DNA from: Methylacidiphilum sp.
GTDB taxonomy: Bacteria > Verrucomicrobiota > Verrucomicrobiia > CAIQCK01
Direction: 5' to 3'
Length of the DNA: 6,932 bases
NCBI GenBank assembly: GCA_020718125.1
Contig: DYDC01000147.1
Coordinates: 1 to 6,932 of the forward strand
Part shown: piece after piece, positions 1-6,258 of the stretch
Position numbering within the stretch: the first letter of the stretch is position 1
Layout of the letters: every line of letters starts with the position of its first letter
Notes under the pieces: generated by a model
The model's input: only the letters and a program-made list of their open reading frames with translations
The model's database searches: none
Told to the model about the DNA's origin: nothing
Made by a program: the position numbers and the translations under genes

Positions 1-34
1 AGCAGAAGAATCGAACCGGACAACGCGCGGATGT

Positions 35-463
35 TCATGCGTGGGAGACAGCTTTTCTTTCAGACCATGTTCCGATGAGCCATGCGGCAAGCAGCAGCAG
101 GCACATCTCGGTGCCGCTGGTGTAACGGAACCGGACGAGCACATCGAACCAGATGTTCGCGGCGTAGCCAAAGACCATCCACAGCAGCAGCGGGCTGATC
201 TCGCGGAACCGCCCGCGCCACCACGCAACGATCATCGCGACGAGCGCGGCGGCGAGCACACCCAAATAGATGAACCCGACACCTTCCGCGAACAGGTAGC
301 CGTCGCCGGCCAGCAGGCGGGTCGCGATGGCGCGGTAATAGCCGACATCAAACTCCATCGGCACGGGGAATCCGAGGGTGGCCAGCCGCGCGGCGAGCGC
401 CAGCGCGCAGAGCCACAGCAATGGCCGCTGACGCGGCGACCAGTTAGATGCGGAAGAAGTCAC
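35..463 (-). CDS. Short multi-pass membrane protein, probably an internally deleted GT-C/GT39 glycosyltransferase remnant
   Basis: The open frame runs further upstream into the channel gene, but residues there are low-complexity Pro/Ser/Arg and look like antisense or off-frame coding. The most likely start is GTG at 463-461, giving 142 residues; an internal ATG at 358 is also possible. From the GTG, a hydrophobic helix lies at about 15-32. It is followed by an FDVGYY motif (38-43) and LLAGDGY (50-56), which resemble the first transmembrane helix and acidic first periplasmic loop of GT39/ArnT-like lipid-linked sugar transferases. Directly after come three more helices (about 64-80, 91-105, 118-131) with VRFRYTSG before the last, like the C-terminal end of the same family. 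Family members usually have 450-600 residues, so about 300 seem missing near position 280-292. It overlaps the channel stop by 20 nt and no ribosome site is visible. A genuine small membrane protein is the alternative. Family call is inference. Confidence 0.5.
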   Translation of the reverse strand: MTSSASNWSPRQRPLLWLCALALAARLATLGFPVPMEFDVGYYRAIATRLLAGDGYLFAEGVGFIYLGVLAAALVAMIVAWWRGRFREISPLLLWMVFGYAANIWFDVLVRFRYTSGTEMCLLLLAAWLIGTWSERKAVSHA

Positions 464-1979
464 GGATGCCGCGCAGCGCGGTGGTGGCGTAGCGCGCGCG
501 GGTGGCGGCGGCCTCGGCGGGCGGCGGCTGCTGCTTGAAGAAGCCTTCGGTGGCAAGCTGGCGGTCGGCCACCAGCCGGCTCAATGCCTCGGCGACGGCG
601 GGGTTCTCCTCCAATATCGGGCCGAGCGCATCCTTGCCGATCTCCAGCAGCCGCGTGTCGCTGTCGGCCACCACGGTCGCGTTGCGCGGCGCGCCGGTCA
701 GCAGCGACATCTCGCCAAACGTGTCGCCCGGTTTCAGCGTGCCGGCGGTCACTTCGCCACCACCCTCGCGAACAAGCTTCACCGACGCATGGCCGCTGAC
801 GATCAGGAACAACGAGTCGCCCGCGTCGCCTTTGCTGATGACAGTTTCGCCGCGGCCAAACCGGATCAGGCGGCCGCGCGAGGCCAGCGTGGCGATGTGG
901 TCGTTGTCAAGCGGCTTGAACAGTTCCAGCGCCCGCAGCGCGCGCTCGGCATCAGCACGCCGCCGCTGCTCGACGGTCTCCGCCCCGGCCGCCTGGTGCA
1001 TGAACACGTCGCGGATCGGGAACGGGATGCTCATCCGCGCCCGGCGCAGGGCATACCAGACGTTGCTCATCACATCACTGAGCACGTCGTCGGACGCCTC
1101 CCGGTTATCAATCCAGAACTTGATCTCGTAGTTGATGGCCGAGTCGCCGAAATGCTTCAGCCGGATGCGCGGCTCGCGCGGGAGGACGCCGGTGGTGCGC
1201 CGCACGGCCTGGCGCAGGACGTTCTTCACGTCGTTGGGCGCGGCGCCGTATTCGACCCCCACGGAACACTTCAGCGCATTGACGTGGGTCGGGTAGTAGA
1301 AATTGGTGATGTCCTGCTTGGTGATATTGCCGTTGGGAATGATGCGGTAGTTGTCGTCCCGGGTCCGCAGGCGCGTGGCCCGCCAGTTGATCTCAATGAC
1401 CTCGCCGTCGGTGTCGCCCACGTGAATCCAGTCACCGACGACGAACGGCTTCTCCAGGTTCAGCGCGATGCCGGCCACCACGTCGCCCAGCAAGTTCTGG
1501 AGCGCAAACCCAAGCACGATGGCCACGACACCGGACGCCGTGATCAACGCGCCGAGTTCATGGCCATAGACAAACTTCATCACGCAGAGGATGGCGGCCA
1601 GCAACAGCAGCGTCTTCGCCAGGTCGCGCAGCAGCTTGGGCACCTTGACGCGGCGCTTCTCCTCCAGCGCAAACTGCCACAGGAACCGCGCCAACACTCT
1701 GTTCACCTGCAACGCCAGGAACACCGCCCACGCCCCGACCAGGAACTGATGCAACGACACCATCCACGGCAAATCCAAATACGGGCCACCACGGGCCGCA
1801 TGCACAAACCCCGCGATCAGCGCCGCCGACAGCAGCGCGAAGATGTGAAACGTGAACGTCAGCGGCACGCGCAGCCGGTTCTTCACCGGATGGCCCAGCG
1901 CCAGCAACAGAAGATAGGTCGCCGCGGCAACGCAGGCGTTGATCAACGCGTTCTCGATATGGCTCCAAGCACCGTTCAT
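444..1979 (-). CDS. MscS-family mechanosensitive channel with C-terminal cyclic nucleotide-binding domain
   Basis: A 511-residue inner-membrane channel. Predicted helices lie at about 10-29, 40-60, 72-95 and 117-137, followed by the pore-lining helix 143-175. The stretch GFALQNLLGDVVAGIALNLE (157-176) matches the MscS TM3 pattern, and KPFVVGDWI (177-185) begins the cytosolic beta domain. IIPNGNITKQDITNFYYP (213-230) is the conserved beta-domain signature. An alpha/beta vestibule follows to about 330, then a charged linker (334-350). A CRP-type cyclic-nucleotide domain spans about 350-470. Its phosphate-binding cassette FGEMSLLTGAPRNATV (421-436) keeps the Glu423 and Arg432 expected for cyclic nucleotide binding. 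Characterised MscS-CNMP relatives are small-conductance channels gated or tuned by cAMP or cGMP rather than strongly by tension. A roughly 40-residue tail ends the protein. The ATG overlaps the polymerase stop as ATGA, implying translational coupling. Which nucleotide binds cannot be read from the sequence. Confidence 0.93.
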   Translation of the reverse strand: MNGAWSHIENALINACVAAATYLLLLALGHPVKNRLRVPLTFTFHIFALLSAALIAGFVHAARGGPYLDLPWMVSLHQFLVGAWAVFLALQVNRVLARFLWQFALEEKRRVKVPKLLRDLAKTLLLLAAILCVMKFVYGHELGALITASGVVAIVLGFALQNLLGDVVAGIALNLEKPFVVGDWIHVGDTDGEVIEINWRATRLRTRDDNYRIIPNGNITKQDITNFYYPTHVNALKCSVGVEYGAAPNDVKNVLRQAVRRTTGVLPREPRIRLKHFGDSAINYEIKFWIDNREASDDVLSDVMSNVWYALRRARMSIPFPIRDVFMHQAAGAETVEQRRRADAERALRALELFKPLDNDHIATLASRGRLIRFGRGETVISKGDAGDSLFLIVSGHASVKLVREGGGEVTAGTLKPGDTFGEMSLLTGAPRNATVVADSDTRLLEIGKDALGPILEENPAVAEALSRLVADRQLATEGFFKQQPPPAEAAATRARYATTALRGIRDFFRI

Positions 1980-4243
1980 GCAGGAATGAAACTGGAGAAC
2001 TTTTTATAGAGCGCCACCAGTTTGTCCACATAATACTCAACGTTTTCGTCCCGCCGCGCCGGGTCCCATTCGCCGGCCGGTTTCGCCGCCTCATAGGCCG
2101 TCACCTTCGCCGTGTCGCCGATGACGTAATAACTGATCGGGTCGCCCGGCTGGTAAAGCCGGCCGCTCTTCAGCGCCAGCTCGTAGGCCGCAGCGCGGTT
2201 GCGACCACCCTTGCCCGCGCCGGCGGCGATCTTCTGCCGGTAAACGTCCAGCGAATCGGCCAGCGTCTCGGTCTTCGCCAGCATCCCGATCGGCCAGCGC
2301 CGCTGCTCGATGGCGCCGCGGTATTCCTCCAGCTTGTCGAGGATGTCCTTGCGGCGCTTGCCCTCCAGCAGCAGCCGCAGCAGGTCCTCCAGGAACTCGC
2401 GCTGGAACCGCTCCAGCCCGCGCGACTTCAACGCCGCGCCCTTGATCGTCACGCGCCCATCGTCGTCCAGCAGCGCGTAGTTCTTCATCTTGTAGCTGAA
2501 CATCGCCCGGTAACGCGCATCGAACTCCACCTCGATGCCCTTCGGCAGCGTCGCGGTCAACTCGTCGTCGAGCGACTTCATCCCGCGCGCCGGGTCGCCC
2601 GCCACGTCCTTCGGCGGCTGGAAGTAGATGCCGTCGGTGTCTATCTCGATGATCGTCGCCCCGCGCCCCCGCAGCCAAGCGATCATCGCCTGCAAAATCT
2701 CCCGCCCCTTGGCCGTCACCGCCGCCGCCGCGTCGAAGTCGCCAAAGCGCGCCTGCGCGAAGCCGAGGTAGCCGTAGAAGCTGTTGATGAGGATCTTGAA
2801 CGTCTGCTGGAGCGCGTTGAAATGGTTGCGCGTCGCCTCGTCCTTCGCCTCGCGCAGCGCAGCCTTCGCCCGCAGCCGGAACTCGCGCAAGTCGGCCAGC
2901 AGCGACTTGAAGATGCCCAGGTCGTCGCGCTTCGGCACGATGTCGAAGGCCAGCATCACGCTCGGATACAGCGAGGCCGCGTCGCAATGCCACACGTCCC
3001 GCGCGACGCCCTCGTGGAAGATGTCCGTGTAGCCGCCTTCGTAGGGCCGCGCCGGCTCCGGCCGCGGCAGCGCGCGGCGCTGGTGCAGGTATTCGCGGAC
3101 GAACAGCGCGTCAATCTTCGTCGCGTTGCCGCGCACGACCACGTCCTGGTAGTTGTAGGGAAACACCTGCGCCTGCACGAAGTAGCCGGGCGACAGCAAC
3201 GCCGCCAGCGCCCGCGTCTCGCGCACGTCGTCGAGCGCGTAGCGCGCGAGCTTCTCCATGCCCGCCGCGCCAGTGTCGGCCAGTGACGGAATCTCCTTTG
3301 CATCGAGATAGGTGCGGTCCTTCGGCGCGAGGCCGAAGTGCCGCGCCACGTCCTTCAGGCCGAAGCTCTCCAGTTCGCGCGTGCTCACGTCGTAGAACTG
3401 CACGAGCAGGAACGTGTCCACGATGTGCCGGCCGTGGAGTTCGTATTTTGGGTAGTTGATCGTCCGCTCGGCAATCTGGACACGCGACGGATACGAACTC
3501 AGCGCCGACTCGTCGCGACCGAGGGCGAGCTTGACCTTGTGCCGTTTCGCGCGGGCCTCGATGTAGGGCAGGTCGAACTTGAAGAGGTTGTGGCCCTCGA
3601 TCACGTCCGGGTCGCGCTCGCGGATGATCTCGACGAGTTGCCGGAGCATCTGCTTCTCGTCACCGGAGAGCGTTGTCTCCCATCCCGTGCTGTCGGCCAG
3701 CGCGATCAACAGGATGCGGTCCTCGGCACGCTCGGCACTGGAGAATTCGTAGCCCTTGCCCGTGTAGGTCTCGATGTCGAGCTGGAGCCGGTGGAGTTGC
3801 TCGAATCGCATCCCCTTGAACAAGGTCTGGCCCGTCCGCATCAGGTGCTGCGCGACGGGGTCGTTGAGGAAGAAGAACGGCCCGTTCGGACTCTGCACCG
3901 TCGCGCCGGTTGTGTCTTGCAGGTGTTTGCGCGCCGACTGGAAATCCGCCCACGACTGGAACGTCGCCTGCCACCGGAACTCGCCGGCGCCTTTCAATTC
4001 CTCGATCTGCGCCTTGCCTTCCCATGTGTTGAGGAACGCCGCATCCGTGAGCCACAAGAATGGCGCGAACGGCCGCGCCACGCTCTTCAGCGCGCCCGGC
4101 TCGGCATGGAGGCCGCCCTCGCGCAGCCACACGCGCATCTCGCTGTCGCGGCCCGGCGCCAGCTCGACGGCGACGATGCCCGGCGTCGCGTCGCGGCCGA
4201 AGAGGACGGGATTATCGGACAAGGCTTGCGTTTCGCGCTTCAC
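1976..4243 (-). CDS. polB: Family B DNA polymerase (Pol II-like) with 3'-5' exonuclease
   Basis: A complete 755-residue family B replicative/repair-type polymerase, close in length to E. coli Pol II (783). All catalytic motifs are visible. Exo I is LDIET (Asp156, Glu158), Exo II is GHNLFKFD (Asp224) and Exo III is YALDD (Tyr335, Asp339), so proofreading should be active. Polymerase motif A is DAASLYPS (421-428), motif B is KILINSFYG (483-491) and motif C is IDTDG (Asp535, Asp537). The KNY of YKMKNY (587-589) is the KxY motif. Motif C reads DTDG rather than the commoner DTDS, a variant also known in archaeal Pfu-type enzymes. GDPISYYV (700-707) marks the thumb region. The start is GTG at 4243-4241, overlapping the upstream stop as GTGA. 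No Shine-Dalgarno is visible, so translation probably depends on coupling. I see no LexA box nearby to support SOS control. The symbol is by family resemblance, not proven orthology. Confidence 0.95.
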   Translation of the reverse strand: MKRETQALSDNPVLFGRDATPGIVAVELAPGRDSEMRVWLREGGLHAEPGALKSVARPFAPFLWLTDAAFLNTWEGKAQIEELKGAGEFRWQATFQSWADFQSARKHLQDTTGATVQSPNGPFFFLNDPVAQHLMRTGQTLFKGMRFEQLHRLQLDIETYTGKGYEFSSAERAEDRILLIALADSTGWETTLSGDEKQMLRQLVEIIRERDPDVIEGHNLFKFDLPYIEARAKRHKVKLALGRDESALSSYPSRVQIAERTINYPKYELHGRHIVDTFLLVQFYDVSTRELESFGLKDVARHFGLAPKDRTYLDAKEIPSLADTGAAGMEKLARYALDDVRETRALAALLSPGYFVQAQVFPYNYQDVVVRGNATKIDALFVREYLHQRRALPRPEPARPYEGGYTDIFHEGVARDVWHCDAASLYPSVMLAFDIVPKRDDLGIFKSLLADLREFRLRAKAALREAKDEATRNHFNALQQTFKILINSFYGYLGFAQARFGDFDAAAAVTAKGREILQAMIAWLRGRGATIIEIDTDGIYFQPPKDVAGDPARGMKSLDDELTATLPKGIEVEFDARYRAMFSYKMKNYALLDDDGRVTIKGAALKSRGLERFQREFLEDLLRLLLEGKRRKDILDKLEEYRGAIEQRRWPIGMLAKTETLADSLDVYRQKIAAGAGKGGRNRAAAYELALKSGRLYQPGDPISYYVIGDTAKVTAYEAAKPAGEWDPARRDENVEYYVDKLVALYKKFSSFIPA

Positions 4244-4980
4244 GGCTTTTTGTCCGGGGTCGCCAGCAGTTTCCGGAACTCCGCCACCATCTCGCGGTCC
4301 TTCGGTGGCATCGCGTCAATGACCGGGAGCACGTTAGCCGGCTCGGCGGTGGCCATCTCGGCGACACGCGTCGGCACGTTCACAATCTCGTTGAACCGGC
4401 GGTCCACCGTGTCGGTGACGATCGGCATGAACAGCAGGGCGAGCAGCTTCTGCACCCAGCTTTCGATCTTCACGAAGGCGTGCAGCTCGCCCTCGATGAC
4501 GCCCGGCTCTTTCGCCCGATAAAGGAACATCACCACCGCGCAGCCGACCACCATGTTGCCCTCACGGTCGTCACCCTGCGCGTAGTAAAGCCGCTCGCCG
4601 GGCGCGGCGCGCAGCGGCCAGATGCAACCCACCGCGCCCTTGCGGTTGTCGGCATAATAAGAGCCGTCCGGCCGCCGCACGCTGCGGTATTCCACGATCT
4701 TCAGCGGCTGCGCCACGATGGAACATTGGTCGAGGTTGTTGATGAGATACTCGAACACATCGTAACGCGAACGCACCAGTGGATGGGTCAATTGCACCTT
4801 GCGGTAGAAGGTGTAGCCGGGGATCACCAAACGCAGGCGCGCTTGCGCTGCCGCGTCCAGCTTCTCGAACGGGATGATGTCCTCCGGCTTGTTCTCGGCC
4901 AGCGCCCCGGACACGCACATCACTATCAGCGCGACGATGGCCGGCGCGCGCCGTCCGCCGACGTTGTTGGTGAAGCTCAT
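4240..4980 (-). CDS. Secreted hypothetical protein, possible START/SRPBCC-like fold
   Basis: First gene of the minus-strand operon, 246 residues from ATG 4980. The open frame continues upstream to 5109, but this ATG was chosen because it puts a signal peptide at the N-terminus: a short basic region with Arg10-Arg11, a hydrophobic core at about 12-25 and a likely cleavage after Ala28 (ALA|EN). The mature part has LVIPGYTFYRKV (51-62), then SRYDVFEYLINN (71-82), IVEYR (95-99), a GAVGCIWPL strand (115-123), VVMFLYRA (149-156) and ELHAFVKIE (165-173). A hydrophobic segment, LLALLFMPIV (179-188), comes before a basic DRRF. The order of strands with a long C-terminal helix recalls START/SRPBCC lipid-binding proteins, but that is pattern-based inference and I do not recognise a named family. 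It likely acts in the periplasm or outer envelope. It is fused by GTGA overlap to the polymerase gene, with no evident functional link. Confidence 0.82.
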   Translation of the reverse strand: MSFTNNVGGRRAPAIVALIVMCVSGALAENKPEDIIPFEKLDAAAQARLRLVIPGYTFYRKVQLTHPLVRSRYDVFEYLINNLDQCSIVAQPLKIVEYRSVRRPDGSYYADNRKGAVGCIWPLRAAPGERLYYAQGDDREGNMVVGCAVVMFLYRAKEPGVIEGELHAFVKIESWVQKLLALLFMPIVTDTVDRRFNEIVNVPTRVAEMATAEPANVLPVIDAMPPKDREMVAEFRKLLATPDKKP

Positions 4981-5123
4981 CCGGGTCAATGTTTGTGCCA
5001 GTCCGTTTCGGACAAAACACCACAGCGCCACCCGCGCGGCAAGCAGATTCGCGCGGCGCCCAAACAACCTTTTGCAGCTATCTTGCGTCTGTTGTAGCCT
5101 GCTCCGCAATGACGAGGGCTTTT
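4981..5123. promoter_or_regulatory. Divergent intergenic region, presumed promoters for both operons
   Basis: These 143 bp separate the divergent START-like and PDZ genes, so both transcripts should begin here. On the plus strand TTGCAG (5072-5077) and TAGCCT (5095-5100) are 17 bp apart but each matches the sigma-70 consensus at only three of six positions. On the minus strand nothing better is visible. A small perfect inverted repeat, GTCCG TTT CGGAC (5001-5013), lies about 20 bp upstream of the minus-strand ATG. It could be an operator or leader hairpin, or chance. The regulatory role rests on position only. Confidence 0.35.
5114..5118 (+). promoter_or_regulatory. Ribosome binding site choosing the ATG at 5124
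   Basis: GAGGG ends 5 nt before the ATG at 5124. It is the only good Shine-Dalgarno match near a start in the window. It favours 5124 over the in-frame ATG at 5109, which lies upstream of this motif and would add five residues before the signal peptide. Confidence 0.6.
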
Positions 5124-5849
5124 ATGAAAACATCCACTGCCGCTGTTGTTCTCGCCGCTTTCACCGCGGGCATCATTGCCACCGCCAGCGCGCAGGAGCC
5201 TGCCACCACTCCCGCCAAACCGGCCCCGCCCGCCGCAGGCGCGAAGAAACCGGAGAAATGGATCGGCCTTCGCTGCGGTCCGATGATGCCCATGATCCGT
5301 CCCCACCTGAAACGACAGCTCACCGGCATGCCCGACGACGCCGGCCTCATGGTCTACAACGTGTCGCCGGAAAGCCCCGCCGTCGTCGCCGGCGTCGAAC
5401 AGTTCGACGTGCTGCTGCGCGCCGACGGCCAGCCGCTCAGCAAGCCGGAGCAATTGCAGGAGATGCTCAGCAAGCGAAACTTCGGCACCTCCATCCGGCT
5501 CGACATCATCCACGAGGGCCTGCCCAAGACCGTCTTCGCGCTCGTGCTCGAACGGCCAGAGGGCGAAGCGGGCGGCGGAGGCTTTGGAGGAGGATTCGGA
5601 CGCGGTCCCGGTGGCCGTGGCCCCGGTGGTCCGGGCGGTCCCGGCGGGATGTTCAGCAACTCGGCACTGAGCTACACCGGTCCGGACGGCAAACAACAGA
5701 AAGTCTCCGGCGAACAGATGATGGACTTCTGGCGGAAGATGCGTGAGGACGAAAACTTCCGCACCGCCGTTAGCAAGCAAGGCTTCACCATCCACATCAA
5801 GCCGCCGCCTCCGCCACCAGCGGAAGGAACCACGCCGCCCGCGCCGTAA
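5124..5849 (+). CDS. Secreted single-PDZ-domain protein with glycine-rich linker
   Basis: Predicted 241-residue exported protein. Residues 1-23 form a signal peptide (MKTST, then a hydrophobic core, cleavage at ASA|QE). A Pro/Ala/Lys linker follows (24-44). Residues about 46-144 resemble a PDZ domain of the HtrA/PDZ_2 type: AGLMVYNVSPESPAVVAGV (73-91) is the strand plus the SPA..AG helix-cap pattern, and FDVLLRADGQPL (94-105) is the GD.I..ngq.v-like strand. No protease catalytic domain is present, so it is more likely a binding or scaffold protein than an HtrA enzyme. Residues 147-175 are almost pure Gly/Pro/Arg, including a few collagen-like G-x-y triplets. A short conserved-looking segment (176-226, with SGEQMMDFWRKM) and a proline-rich tail (227-241) end the protein. 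It appears monocistronic. Its stop codon touches the 113-bp repeat array, whose hairpins would form the 3' end of its mRNA. Specific function unknown. Confidence 0.88.
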   Translation: MKTSTAAVVLAAFTAGIIATASAQEPATTPAKPAPPAAGAKKPEKWIGLRCGPMMPMIRPHLKRQLTGMPDDAGLMVYNVSPESPAVVAGVEQFDVLLRADGQPLSKPEQLQEMLSKRNFGTSIRLDIIHEGLPKTVFALVLERPEGEAGGGGFGGGFGRGPGGRGPGGPGGPGGMFSNSALSYTGPDGKQQKVSGEQMMDFWRKMREDENFRTAVSKQGFTIHIKPPPPPPAEGTTPPAP

Positions 5850-6187
5850 TCAGGCATCACTAGCTGGGAGCGGCGACATTCCTGTCGCCGATGAAGAGTG
5901 GGCCGCGCGTCCCGCGCGGCGATTCTCAACGATTGGCCGTGCCGGAGGCACGGCCCACCCTATCAGACATCACTAGCTGGGAGCGGCGACATTCCTGTCG
6001 CCGATGAAGAGTGGGCCGCGCGTCCCGCGCGGCGATTCTCAACGATTGGCCGTGCCGGAGGCACGGCCCACCCTATCAGACATCACTAGCTGGGAGCGGC
6101 GACATTCCTGTCGCCGATGAAGAGTGGGCCGCGCGTCCCGCGCGGCGATTCTCAACGATTGGCCGTGCCGGAGGCACGGCCCACCCT
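5849..6187. repeat. Tandem array of three 113-bp units, each with three hairpins (REP/BIME-like)
   Basis: Units lie at 5849-5961, 5962-6074 and 6075-6187. By eye they are identical except for one base (G at 5854, A in the other two). In unit 1, hairpin A has stem CGGCGACA/TGTCGCCG with loop TTCC (5871-5890). Hairpin B has stem GCCGCGCG/CGCGCGGC with loop TCC (5902-5920). Hairpin C has stem GGCCGTGCC/GGCACGGCC with loop GGA (5935-5955). All stems are perfect. B and C are an inverted pair: the B leader AGAGTGGGCCG matches the reverse complement of the C trailer, AGGGTGGGCCG, at 10 of 11 positions. The period is not a multiple of three, so it cannot encode a repeated peptide in one frame. It lies between convergent genes and could act as a two-way transcription or RNA-decay barrier. 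The REP/BIME comparison is inference. Confidence 0.93.
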
Positions 6188-6189
6188 CT

Positions 6190-6219
6190 GGGCGACAAGA
6201 ATGGCGCCCCTCCCAGCTA
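6190..6219 (-). repeat. Inverted, diverged copy of module A closing the repeat array
   Basis: The reverse complement of this segment aligns without gaps to 5861-5890, the TAGCTGGGAG leader plus hairpin A of unit 1, with 26 of 30 positions identical. The four differences are at aligned positions 11, 16, 22 and 30. Positions 11 and 30 are the outermost stem pair, which is C-G in module A and G-C here, a compensated change. Position 16 leaves one unpaired stem position, and position 22 changes the loop from TTCC to TTCT. The array is thus bounded by oppositely oriented A modules. Confidence 0.85.
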
Positions 6220-6258
6220 CTCCAACTCAACGACCGCCAACGGAACCCCAGCCGGACG

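Noticed and set aside
1..34. Possible terminator or further gene at the left edge
   Set aside because: Only 34 bases remain and they show no hairpin, start codon context or recognisable motif.
464..556. Upstream extension of the short membrane protein
   Set aside because: Lies fully inside the channel gene in another frame and is Pro/Ser/Arg low complexity; the GTG at 463 is a more sensible start.
789..2009. Long plus-strand open frame opposite the channel gene
   Set aside because: It is the antisense shadow of a convincing MscS gene in GC-rich DNA. The predicted protein is Arg/Gln/His-rich with no recognisable domain.
3338..4522. Long plus-strand open frame opposite the polymerase N-terminus
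   Set aside because: Antisense of the exonuclease domain and START-like gene, with shadow-type composition and no motifs.
4981..5109. N-terminal extension of the START-like protein to 5109
   Set aside because: It would bury the signal peptide 43 residues inside the protein and consume most of the divergent promoter region.
5902..5955. Hairpins B and C as a classic intrinsic terminator
   Set aside because: Stems are strong, but no run of T follows on either strand, so rho-independent termination is not supported.
5849..6187. CRISPR array
   Set aside because: The whole 113-bp unit repeats, with no unique spacers, and no cas genes are present. The internal hairpins differ from each other in fixed order.
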